Shown here one piece after another: positions 26,761 through 36,900 of a stretch of DNA of 64,000 bases. Source of the stretch: Skeletonema tropicum (lineage: Eukaryota > Bacillariophyta > Thalassiosirophyceae > Thalassiosirales > Thalassiosiraceae); NCBI GenBank assembly GCA_037178625.1, contig CM074135.1:3102001-3166000 (forward strand), given 5' to 3'. A model generated the notes under the pieces. That model was not told the DNA's origin. It was given only the letters and a program-made list of their open reading frames with translations, and made no database searches. How positions within the stretch are numbered: position 1 is the first letter of the stretch; each line of letters opens with the position of its first letter. Position numbers and translations under genes: made by a program.

Positions 26761-27090
26761 ATTGGATTGGAGTTGAGTTTTGGGGCAAAGAGCAAAAAAT
26801 TCTCTAAGTTGGAAAAATTCTCTAAGTTGAAATTGCGGCAACGGAGATCAAGGATGGCATCAAGTTTTGGATTTTTTTGGTATCGGCGAGTGACCGTTTT
26901 TTGATTGGTTTTGCGTGAAGTTGATTTTTGGATTCGGCGAATTGTCCGTTTGTGAAGGATTTTGTTTTTTGGTTCAGCGATTTTGACCGTTTGTTTAGAC
27001 TTCAAGGTAATGTGCTTTCTTGTAAATAAACTAAAAAGTAAGCTTTAGATCGTACTAAATGTATTCTGTACTAAAAAAAAAGGCAGCCAG
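26761..27090. repeat. Diverged relative of the 2475-2760 segment of the PAP unit
   Basis: It shares long interrupted matches with the units (for example CAAGTTTTGGATTTTTT, GAGTGACCGTTTTTTG, TGGTTCAGCGATTTTG and the final run before GGCAGCC) but has many indels. It is much older than the divergence among units 2-5. It could be the ancestral flank of the array or another copy of a dispersed repeat. Confidence 0.7.
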
Positions 27091-28135
27091 GAATCAGTAC
27101 GTAGAATTAGATGTCCGTTATATCTTTTCTAAAAGTAACCTGAGGAGTTTCATAGGGAGCCAAGATCCGCACTTGCTGCGGCCTTTCACCTATCCATTTT
27201 CCTCGATTCAGCGGAGCGTATCGCTCTAGTAGTTAGGCACTTTCTTGTTCACTTCCCATCTGGAGGGAGGAACTTGGTGAAGATCGAAGCTCGTCATCTT
27301 CCATCTATCTGCCGACGACATCATCCTCACCAAGTTCACATCCGAGATGTTGCAGAGCATTGCTCTCATTGCTTCATGATTTCATCATTAGACGACATCA
27401 AACAACCTTCGAGCAATTACTCTTCATCATCCTCTCATCGTCGCATCCACGAGAAAACATCCGACTACAGAGAGAGTTCGTTAGGGTCGTAGCCGGTTCA
27501 GTTTTATTTTTGGATGCGGCATCTTTTTTCATCCCACAATCAACTCACAAATCGGCAACCCATCACGACCATCTGTTGGCAGTTGGCAGTTGGGCCGCCA
27601 AGCTCTACACTCTACACAAAACGATACAAAAGTACCGTTATCGAAAAATGGTTGGGATATCTAAGGCATCGATTTTTGGTCTATTTTGGTGGAGGTGGCA
27701 AATATCGTCAACGACGAAACAAAAATATTCGATTCACAAGCCTCCCACGGCACTGCCTGCTTTATATTAATATATTAATACTGGTGACCGATATGGGTGG
27801 TCATACCTCCATGGTATCTGCCTCGGCATTGCTAATAGGCCATGTCTTGTGGGTGTAATATTTTCATCTTTTGTGAACAGATTCATGTGTGGATATGAAA
27901 CCTTAATTGGTGACATTAACCTATGCAACTACGCATTATATTGCATTCTCCTGCCCAAGCAATCAATTTGGTCCAGTGTCATTGTGATAACGCAAGATCG
28001 AAGCCACCGTGCTCTTTATTATCCGCTCAGCCTGTAATCTCTAGAAGACAAGATATGTGCGTAGTGTTTGTGTAAAGGTTGCGACTATTATAATATTGTT
28101 ATCATCAAAAGGATTATGAAATATAAGCAATGGTT
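27091..28135. other. Region without a supported gene
   Basis: Short open frames at 27274-27858 overlap in different frames and show no recognisable domain. Local A/T-rich stretches occur near 27760 and 28090. Confidence 0.5.
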
Positions 28136-28141
28136 TTTATT
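28136..28141 (-). terminator. Poly(A) signal AATAAA
   Basis: AATAAA on the minus strand lies 36 bases past the stop codon of the spliced gene at 28177-28701. Confidence 0.5.
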
Positions 28142-28176
28142 TCTAATCATTATGTAGATGTAGATTGTTGCATAAG

Positions 28177-28701
28177 TCAGCAGGAAGACACATCTTGCAC
28201 TCCAGCTGTGTCAAATAGACTATCTTTTCTTCTACTTTGCTGACAAACCTCCACAGATAATATTGTTGCGACACCCTCAGTGCAGTACTTCCCTTTTCTC
28301 ATTCGAACACCAAACTTCCATATTGATGTCTTTACCGGCATTTGATGTTGTTTGTTTGTCTGTGACCGTATAGTATCTCGTATTACGTCAGATTGGTTCC
28401 AGGTTGATGCTTTATCTAATGCAGAATGCCGCCTATTTGCCTCGATAGTAACAATGCAATTACCGACCAATTTCGAAGAGAAGACACAGTAATCAGTTAT
28501 CAACACTCACGTTGCCGCTGCTATTGAAGCTGAGCAGTAGTCACCCGCTATCTCAGATTGATTGTAAGATTTTGTGTCCACTGAAGCCGAAGTATCGCGA
28601 GAGAGGATGAAAGGAGTACCAGCAAAAGACATCATTAATGATAGTGCATCGACAGCAGAATTCCCCTCGAGAGTACACCATATTGGCGTAGTCCTGATCA
28701 T
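28177..28701 (-). CDS. Small two-exon protein of unknown function
   Basis: Exon 1 is 28701-28511 and exon 2 is 28432-28177. The 78-base intron has a GTGAGT donor and an AATAG acceptor and keeps the frame through a split Thr codon, giving 148 residues. A poly(A) signal follows closely. Exon 1 contains GNSAVDALSLMMSFAGTPF; exon 2 is basic and polar and ends TAGVQDVSSC. No family is recognised. The gene model rests on phase-consistent splicing and the poly(A) signal; another exon further upstream is possible. Confidence 0.45.
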
Positions 28702-29606
28702 TATCCCTCACTCAACGTGCTGTATGTAATAATTACTGACAAAAGCTACCACAACATGGCCAGATTGTCACCTGAACCGCACCACACGGAGACGAGAAGC
28801 GACTCTATCCATCGAAATCACGATATTGTCGTGTTATGACCATAGTCTCACTCTATTTGTTGGTGTATCCCCGCACCTCTCCTCTTGTACGTTGTGCCGT
28901 AATTGTGCGATAACATACACGCTGCGCCGTTGGACAATCAAGGGGTCTCGTATCGGCGGTTTCTGACGGATTGCAACGGAGCCGGCTTGTCTACTATTGT
29001 TTCATCATTACCACTATCGAATCGGCTAGTAATGGAAGGGTGTTCAGGGTCCAAAGGTCCTTTATTCAAAGGGGGCGGTGTTGTTGTCGTATCTGCATCT
29101 GCATCAAAATAACGGTCACTTCGTGTAGGCGACACCCAAAATAAAGGCTACGAGTGCTATCACCGTGATTCCTTCACATCATGAGGTCATATCGGTCCAC
29201 TGAGGTCGTCGCCGCCGGGTGTTGGTTATGCCGACCCCCGTTCCGCTCCATACCATAGCTAGCCGCTGCCGTCGCCATGGTTCTGGTGTGCAATGAAAAT
29301 CTTCTGTTGACATTTGAAAATTTTTTGGAATTCGCGCGTCCAGCGCGAATTCGCGAATCCTTTCGCAAACGAAGTGAGCCATCTCCCCTCATTCGAAAAG
29401 AGAAGGAAATGCAAAAGATCATGACGCTTCCATTCCCCCCATCAATCTATCAACATTTTATCATCACGCCTGACACTTTAGATCGCCTGCCACTATTTTT
29501 CTTGTCATCATAATCAATTATTAATAATTATATCGTCGGCCGCTGAAGGGGAACAAGCAAAGAACTCCTACTTGCGTCAGGTCTCCAAAACTCCAACACC
29601 GTTGCA
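28702..29606. other. Region without a supported gene
   Basis: Open frames on both strands at 28903-29513 overlap and look random. A GC-rich inverted repeat (GAATTCGCGC, 5-base loop, GCGCGAATTC) lies at about 29330-29354. Confidence 0.45.
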
Positions 29607-29894
29607 GTGGACGATGCTGCCTCTAGACTATGGGGCATCTATCGCAGCGACAAGGCCCTACCAAAAACACCTGCGAAGGAAGAAATAGAAGGATTTCTTT
29701 TCCAAATCCAAGTAGATTCAGCACATTACTTACAAGCATACACGAAGCTGCATTTGTCTGCTGGATCAAGATGCAATTCGTTGAGGAAGTGGCCCGGCGT
29801 CCACTTTGACAAGATCGGGGTGCATGCGAGTGTGTGTCAGTTCAAAACTCGCGTGAGAAAGTCAATGCCATACGACACAACAAGTGGTACCTAG
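29607..29894 (+). CDS. Open frame of unknown status, 95 codons
   Basis: The frame has no ATG at its start (GTG at 29607) and is open further upstream. It contains KALPKTPAKEEIEGFLFQIQ and a Lys-rich C-terminal part. It may be an exon or an old retroelement fragment; no family is recognised. Confidence 0.2.
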   Translation: MDDAASRLWGIYRSDKALPKTPAKEEIEGFLFQIQVDSAHYLQAYTKLHLSAGSRCNSLRKWPGVHFDKIGVHASVCQFKTRVRKSMPYDTTSGT

Positions 29895-30925
29895 CGAGAA
29901 GAGACTTTCTACAGCGGCTTGAGCTTGATGGCGATGTGGTAACACTGGCATCATGGCATCATGGTCACGTGACGCAATTATTGTGATTGTGCTTTGTTTG
30001 AGAAGTGCCGCCAAATTTATTGAACGGCGTTGGCGCAGCTCATCGGTGTCATGTGTGAACAATCGACTCTGAAACTCTACATACAACTAAAGTAGGTCGG
30101 ATAGTGATGTGATAAGAAGTATGGTCTCTAAACAGTGTGATGTAAGTAGGTGGTTGATTATTTGTAGCGGAGTCGTGATTTTATGATGCCGGCAGGAATC
30201 GAGAATCGAGGCAGGGGTTCTTGTTCCGCTTACAAAGAAAAGTACCTGTATCTACTGTGAAGATGATGGGGTGACGTCATCGCATCATCCCCATTTGTAC
30301 TTGTTCGGCTGAACAAATATTATATGATACGCTTGATTAGATTCGTTGATTGCCACAAAATAAAGCAAAAATACGAGTCTACCACTGCACCAACTGCTTA
30401 GAAGAGAGAAAGATCCCGCACAATATTTATCTTACTGTGCTATTTGATAATATAAGTCTTGAAGCCTCAAGTAATGTTTATGAATAAAAGTTTCCCGGTC
30501 TAATTGTATTGGCAACAGGATCGGTGATGATATTCTTGGCAGCAATCAAATAGCTGCAACGCGACTCATCTTTGAAGTCTCATCTTGTTCATCGTTAGCA
30601 AACTCCGAGAGAAAGAGGATGGAAGCGGAAGCGGCCCCTCAAGACCTCAAGATTCCCCCATACCCATACCCATACCCATACCCATATCATACGTTGCTCC
30701 GCACAGTGCCGGAAGGAAGGCATCTGATCCAGCCATGTAAAGACCTGGAATGAAAGTTCGAGGATTTATGGTCTACATATCATTGAGTTGACGAAGATGT
30801 TGGAATCGCTGGTGCCGTATGGGGTGGTGTGGTAGCTTGGCCTACTTCAGAAAGCGAAGAGGGGTACCTCTCTGGTCCTTAGTAAGTGTATTCATAAACT
30901 TACAGTTTTCGCCAACAATCGCCAA
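29895..30925. other. Region without a gene; includes a (CCCATA)5 microsatellite
   Basis: A hexamer run of CCCATA lies at about 30657-30686. It differs by one base from the telomere-type CCCTAA hexamer, but nothing shows a telomeric origin. No coding region is supported. Confidence 0.5.
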
Positions 30926-30997
30926 TCCGCTATGATGTAGGTGGTTATCATACTTGCCTTTCACGCAGGATACCTGGGTTCGAGTCCCAGTAGCGGA
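30926..30997 (+). tRNA. tRNA-Glu (anticodon TTC)
   Basis: A complete cloverleaf can be drawn. The 7-bp acceptor stem is TCCGCTA with TAGCGGA. The D stem pairs ATG with CAT. The anticodon stem pairs CTTGC with GCAGG around the loop CTTTCAC, and the T stem pairs CTGGG with CCCAG around TTCGAGT. The anticodon is TTC, reading GAA (Glu). No intron. The B box GGTTCGAGTCC is a good match. No CCA is encoded, as expected for a nuclear gene. The D stem is weak. Confidence 0.92.
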
Positions 30998-31003
30998 ATA
31001 GAC

Positions 31004-31009
31004 TTTTTT
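31004..31009 (+). terminator. RNA polymerase III terminator
   Basis: A run of six T begins seven bases after the tRNA 3' end. Confidence 0.7.
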
Positions 31010-31053
31010 ACTCAAGATGACATCACCGTACCTGGAGCGAGGATCACCGTCTA

Positions 31054-31641
31054 CAGGGAAGTGCCGCGAACTAACCCCCTGGTCAGCTTACTTCCGCGAA
31101 CTCTACCCCCCGGGGGATAAAAATTTTGGCTAGCCTGCTCAAGGGGGGTATTACTTGAGTTTTCATCCAAGAGACCCCGCCGCCATGATGTGGGGTTTTG
31201 TGTTTATGCAGTGCTGGATCTTGTTTACAATCGCGAAAGCATCCGTTGAATCGTCCGCCGTCCTCCAATGCGTTTTGACTGTGACGGGTTGTTATTAAGT
31301 AAAAAATAGCACTCGATACCATAGCATCACAAGATAGAACAAGTCATGCTGCGTAATTGGTTGAAAACGGGGGAACGACAGCAAACACCGCCGGAAGCTA
31401 CCTCGCGGCGTCTGATGCGAGCAGGCTGGGAGTGTTTTGATCATTTTTCTCCGCAAGGTTTAACGGTTCATGCCAAATTAAGGCATGCCAATGAAACGGC
31501 ACCGAAGAACCTTATACTAAGTTTTACCTACTACTCCTATCTTGCTGAAACCGGAGGAGGGGGGTATAAATATTTTGGCTAGGCTGTGATTTGTAGGGGG
31601 AGTATAAGCCGAGTAGGGGGATAGTTCGCGGAGCTTCCCTG
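31054..31641. mobile_element. Non-autonomous terminal-inverted-repeat element (588 bases, TA flanks)
   Basis: The left end CAGGGAAGTGCCGCGAACTA and the right end (reverse complement CAGGGAAGCTCCGCGAACTA) match over about 28 bases with three mismatches, extending into a C-rich run. Both ends are flanked by TA, consistent with a TA target duplication as in Tc1/mariner-type elements. No transposase-like frame is present inside, so it is a MITE-like element. Both subterminal regions contain AATTTTGGCTAG-type sequence. Confidence 0.7.
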
Positions 31642-31643
31642 TA

Positions 31644-32247
31644 TGCAGAGATGATGAGTCAGGGTGTTAAGTAGTTGTTCTGATTGAGTTTTTTACCAAG
31701 TTCAAGTACTTCATTAAGGGCCAAGGGTCTTGCTTTTACGATCTAACACGTATTATATACGTTTCTGCTCTTCGCGGTCATCCTCTCTATCTGTGTCCGC
31801 CTATGCGAACCCCAATCTTATGTAATCTACATGTCCGTAAGTAGGAAGTTGTGAGAGACAGGTTCTCCTAGATGGCTAGAGGGTTCTAGAGAGAGTGTTA
31901 GGTTTCTTGCGTGATGCAGTTGTTGTGTGATTAGTTTACTTGTTCATTGCTCATTGAACGCAAGTCAACGTGGCAAAGCGACGATGACGCACGTGATGTG
32001 TTCATTCTGCGTCGTCATTGAATGCACTGTCGAGAGGATTCCACAAATGTCGAGACGTGACTTTTGAGTCCCGTCTAAGATCATAGTCATAGGTAGAGAG
32101 CTGGAGATACCAAAATGTTCAGGCAGCTTCCACAGCTACTTCCACCTTCCACCTAACCAAAAGGAAGTTGCAACATCAATTCAACCAAGCCGCGGCTACA
32201 ATGTAAACGTTTTGGCAACAGAAGTACGAAAACCAACAACAGAAACA
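31644..32247. other. Upstream region of the interrupted host gene
   Basis: No gene is seen. This is the probable promoter and 5' untranslated region of the gene starting at 32248. Confidence 0.5.
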
Positions 32248-32296
32248 ATGAGATCAGGATCAATATCACCCTCCACGTCCATCCGCTCTTCCCGCT
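32248..32296 (+). pseudogene. 5' fragment of the host gene split by the gypsy element
   Basis: The ATG at 32248 opens a Ser/Arg-rich frame (SGSISPSTSIRSSR) that runs to the target duplication CCGCT at 32292-32296. With the insertion present, translation enters the LTR and stops at 32394. If the element and one CCGCT copy are left out, the frame is continuous with 38142-39193 (366 residues in total). This is the strongest evidence that the insertion lies inside a coding sequence. Confidence 0.8.
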
Positions 32297-32506
32297 TGTC
32301 ACACCTACGTAGTGTCGGACATCAATCAAATTCATATTTATGTTATCTGGTTTCTCGTTTCTCAATATGTTTCGTAATCCTCCATCGCCAATGAAAGCAA
32401 CCGAATCCAAAAACGTTGATCGTTTCCTTTATATTTTAAGTCATAATAATTCTATTCGTTACATCTATTGATCAATAATAAGCTCAATTGTTAGCTAGAT
32501 TGGACA
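32297..32506 (+). repeat. 5' LTR
   Basis: 210 bases, TG...CA ends, identical to 37927-38136. The interior is AT-rich (for example TTATATTTTAAGTCATAATA). Confidence 0.96.
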
Positions 32507-32507
32507 C

Positions 32508-32519
32508 AGTATTAATACT
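32508..32519 (+). other. Palindrome at the expected primer-binding site
   Basis: AGTATTAATACT, a perfect 12-base palindrome, begins one base after the 5' LTR. A usual tRNA-primed site would begin TGG here. No clear complement of a tRNA 3' end is seen. Confidence 0.5.
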
Positions 32520-32557
32520 CCCATATAAACCAACCAAGAAGAAAAACTACGTACAAA

Positions 32558-33904
32558 ATGAATACCTACAAATCAAAGAACGCATGGTTGTTTCACACCA
32601 GGTACGCTCGGAACGAACTCACCTCCAAAAGTGCAGCAGCGCTCAGGGAGATGCCTCGTTTCGGAAGTAAAAGGATCTATGGACTTCGCCCAGATGGAAG
32701 CAAGATTGAGGAAGACTTCATTGTGTTCAGGGATAACGCACCTAGTACGGAACTTGAACATTACTTGGGCCAAGCCGAATCCTACGTCAACATGGCGGAT
32801 GAATGTCAATGGGCCCCAGCCACTCGCTTCGCCAACTACGGGAAGCTTCTCGATGGACCTGCAAAGAACACGTGGAGGAAGCTGATGGATGAGGGACATG
32901 ACTACTGGGATAACAATAATCAAGCGACCGATCAGGACTTCGTGGATGCTCTTGGTGCCTATTTCATCATGTGGACAAAACATCCTAACCCCGGTGATGC
33001 CTTCGATCAGCACATCCTTCGCATCCAGTACAAACACCAGAAGGAATTCAACCTACCAGTCAAACCAAGCAACTTCGTGGATCGAATGTCAGAACTTTGG
33101 AGATACAGTGAGATGATGCCTCGTATAGGAGCGCAATGTTCCGATATGCAAAAGACTACTGCTCTGATGCTTGGTCTCCCCGAGGAGGCCAAAGATTTCC
33201 TCCAAGATGAGAAGGACGTTGATGTTTATGACCTCCAAGGTAATGGTAACAACGCCCTTGTATGGACCGACGTAATGGAGTATCTAGAGGCCTGGTGGTC
33301 TCGAGATTACGGCAAGGAAGTCCGAAAGAAGTATCAACAGCAAGAAGAGAAGAAGAGGAAGAGGAAGGATGACGACGATGACGATGAAGCCGATGGAGAT
33401 GGAGGCCAAGATCGACGTCAACGGAAGAAGAAGAAGAATAACCGCAATAAGAGCGGTCGCAATGGCAATGGGAACAACAGTAACAACACCAACAACGGCA
33501 AGGAGTTCCACTCCAAGCAATGTTCAATTCATCCTGATCACAACCATAAGTGGAAAGACTGTATCTATTGTTTCAACGGGTCTAATTTCAAGAAGGAGCT
33601 TGCTGAGAAGTTCTATCAAGGCAAAACCAGGACGTCTGCCCCATATTGGTGGAAGAAAGGTTATGAGCGTCGTTTCAAGAGCAACGAGCAAGAACCCCCG
33701 CAACAGCAACATGGATCTTACCTCGTAGCTCCTCAACAACCTGCTCAACTACCTCCAGCTCCAGTTCCCCAAGCACCTCCGCAACCAGCTCCAATGTTTG
33801 CTACGTCTGCAGCAACAGCTCCGTCAGCACCTGTTCAACAGCAACTTTATTCCATCCAAGTTAATGCCCAAGGTCAACGAGTCTTCGTCCCTCATCAGGC
33901 CTGA
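32558..33904 (+). CDS. Gypsy gag protein
   Basis: 448 residues starting at an ATG 51 bases past the LTR. The N-terminal and central parts resemble a gag capsid-type helical region. Residues about 257-310 form a highly charged tract (Lys/Arg-rich, then a run of Asp, then Lys/Asn-rich). Around residues 325-341 a Cys/His cluster, CSIHPDHNHKWKDCIYC, may act as a non-canonical zinc knuckle; a classical CCHC is absent. The tail is Pro/Gln/Ala-rich. It ends at TGA, and the same frame continues into pol. Confidence 0.85.
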   Translation: MNTYKSKNAWLFHTRYARNELTSKSAAALREMPRFGSKRIYGLRPDGSKIEEDFIVFRDNAPSTELEHYLGQAESYVNMADECQWAPATRFANYGKLLDGPAKNTWRKLMDEGHDYWDNNNQATDQDFVDALGAYFIMWTKHPNPGDAFDQHILRIQYKHQKEFNLPVKPSNFVDRMSELWRYSEMMPRIGAQCSDMQKTTALMLGLPEEAKDFLQDEKDVDVYDLQGNGNNALVWTDVMEYLEAWWSRDYGKEVRKKYQQQEEKKRKRKDDDDDDEADGDGGQDRRQRKKKKNNRNKSGRNGNGNNSNNTNNGKEFHSKQCSIHPDHNHKWKDCIYCFNGSNFKKELAEKFYQGKTRTSAPYWWKKGYERRFKSNEQEPPQQQHGSYLVAPQQPAQLPPAPVPQAPPQPAPMFATSAATAPSAPVQQQLYSIQVNAQGQRVFVPHQA

Positions 33905-36900
33905 AACGCCGACCCTGTTGGGAATTGCACTACTTTCATCGATATCTATTCTACGAGCCTTGAAGAAGTAACAGGGTATGCTAATGCCCCAGCTGCTCTT
34001 GAGTATCATGTCAACAATGTGACCTCAGAGCCTCCGAGCGCGATTGATGTTCAACTTCCATGTTGCATCCGCGGGAACAATAATACAGTTCCTGCCGCTC
34101 TGCAAGCACAGCCCAGCTTGAATAGTGGAGTCCCGATATGTAAGGATCCAAGAGCGCAGCCAGCTTCTAGCCCTGCACCAATGCTCGACCGCATCGCATC
34201 AGACGCTCAACTTCATGATGATGAGTTCTTGAACGAATTGTTCAATAGTCACTTTGCGGAGGATGCACTAGCTGCAACCATCAACAACATTCCTTTCACT
34301 AATGAAGTAGTCGCTATCGAAGCGCAGAGAGTGGATTGTCCTGAATATCACGTGCTCGATCCAATCCCAGGCCAATCTAATGCGGAAGCTTGGGATTTCA
34401 ACATTTTTCCAGATACAGTCGTTGAATCTTACGGCAATGAACTAGTCGATTTGGGAGCAGCATTGCAGCTACCAACCATTTGTGACAAACGAGTCAAGCA
34501 ATTTGGGGCGATCCTCGAGTCATTTCAGTTCAGTGACCCTCAGATCACCTTCCAAGTAGATTCAAAAGGCAGAACAGTCCCTATGGCAACTGCATACGCT
34601 ATGGTCAAGTCAGTCAATGGAGTCGAATCCAATCGCTTCCTCAAGTGCCTTTTTGACACCGGTGGCAGCGTATCGATGGCTCACCGGAGTGTTTTACCCC
34701 CCGGAGCAGCCCTTCTTCAACCATCAAAAACAACAATATGTAATACCATTGCAGGCAACTATGCACCAGTTGGATCCCTCCTCGGTGAAGGAATCAAGTT
34801 CCCTGAATTCGATGCCAACCTCACCGTTGACAGTCAAGAGTTCCTCGTCTTTGACGCCAAGTGTTCGTTTGATTTGATACTTGGTAATGATTTCCTGCGG
34901 AAGATAGGTCTAATAGTTGATTACGAAAGACTCGAGCTCGGGTGGCAGGGCAAGCGCATTCCAATGAACTCCAACTTTACAAAGGAGCGACTAAGTGCAG
35001 CAATCGATGGATGCATCATTGAAGATGAAGATGACGATCTGAACTACCTCGACTCTTTCGCTACGTCAATTGCTGATTCAACCTATGACGAGATAAATGT
35101 GGATGAGGTCATCAAAGAGAATTGTCAGCATCTGTCTCCGACTCAGCGCCAGGACCTCAGCGAGATGTTACGCAAGCATTACAAGCTCTTCGACGGCAAG
35201 CTTCATGTCTACAAAGGAGCCAAGATGGATATTGAATTACAACCAGGAGCACAACCAGTTTTTCGGCGGCCTTACCCTACTCCTCGAGTCCATATGGAAA
35301 CATTCAAGAAGGAGTTGCTGCGTCTCATCGACATAGGTGTTCTTGAAAGAGTCTCTGGCCCGTCTGCATGGGGACTGCCTTCGTTTATTGTTCCCAAGAA
35401 AGATGGCAAAGTTCGTTTCATAGCAGATCTACGTGAGCTCAATAAGGTCATCAAACCCAAGGATTATACTCTCCCTATCATCCAGGACCTGATCCGAAAG
35501 CGTTCGGGATTCCAGTACATGACGAAACTTGATTTGAGCATGATGTTCTATTCGTTTGAATTGACGGACAAAGCTAAGGACCTCACCACTATATCAACAC
35601 CGTTCGGTCTCTTTCGTTGGACGAGAGCTCCTATGGGTCTCCGCAACTCTCCGGCATTTGCGCAGTCAGTTATTGAGGAAGTTCTTCGAGATTTAGATGA
35701 CGTTGAAGTTTACATTGATGACATCGCCATATGGTCAGATACTTGGGAAGACCATACACGCACCCTCAACGAAGTGTTCAGGCGCCTTGAAGAGGCAGGG
35801 TTTAGTGTTAACCCTTTGAAGTGCGAATTCGGTATTGCAGAAGGGGACTTCCTTGGTCATTGGGTCTCCAAGGATGGCATTCAACCTTGGCAGAAGAAAG
35901 TTCAAGCGGTTCTTGATTTGAAACGGCCTACCAACGCTAGCGAAGTGCGAACGCTTGTGGGCCTCATCAACTGGTATCGTGACTTCTGGCCTCGACGAAG
36001 CCATCTCCTCTCTCCGTTCACTCAACTTATCCGCGGTATTCAGAAGAAGAAAGCACCGATCGTTTGGACTCCAGAATTAGAGAAAGTTTTTCAGGAAGTG
36101 AAGCAAGTTATTGCAAGTGATGCTTTGTGTGCCTACCCCAACCACAATGAGCCTTTTGAAGTCTACACGGACAGTTCTGATTATCAACTGGGAGCAACCA
36201 TACTTCAAGGCGGGCGCCCTGTTGCGTATTACTCCAAAAGACTCTCGGCGGCACAGTCTCGATACACAACGATGGAGAAGGAGCTCCTGGCAATCGTCAG
36301 CACTCTCACGGAATATCGTACCATGCTATTTGGAGCAAAGATCAAAATCTTCACTGACCATCGCAACCTTACATTCTCTAACTTGAACAGTCAGAGAGTC
36401 CTTCGTTGGAGATGTTTCCTCGAATCTTTTCATGCCGAATGGTTCTATCATCCAGGCAAGCTTAATGTGCTAGCGGACGCGTACAGTCGACTCCCCAAGT
36501 TTGATTTCTCAGGAGCCGAGAAGAGGCAGGATGAACTATCCCCTACTCCAGTTCAATTCAATCCAGTTCCCCAAGATGTCAATCAAGATGAAGAACCCAG
36601 CATCTTTGAAGAACAACTAGCAGAGTTGGCCAGTGATGACGAGTTCCCGCTACATCAATTGCAACAGTTCATGAATCTTCCTTCTACCGTCCAGAACCCT
36701 TTGCGCTATCAATGGCTTGCGGAAGAGCAGAGCCGCTGTCCTACCCTTCAGCAGAAGCTCACTACTTCCCCAACGTTCTACCATCGTCGAACGTTTGGTC
36801 GCCATGATACGTCGCTGATTTGCTATAGCCCTACTCCTCAAGATGAATCGACCTTGAAGATAGTCCTCACAGACAATGCCGTGGATGCCGCGATTGAATA

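Noticed and set aside
26350..26841. 163-codon minus-strand frame upstream of phosphatase copy 5
   Set aside because: Composition is that of random translated low-complexity DNA, with no domain and no splice or poly(A) support.
30657..30686. (CCCATA)5 considered as a degenerate telomere repeat
   Set aside because: It is a uniform CCCATA microsatellite without any CCCTAA unit; the link is not supported.
32573..33748. Minus-strand open frames inside the gypsy gag region
   Set aside because: They are shadows of the gag frame on the opposite strand.
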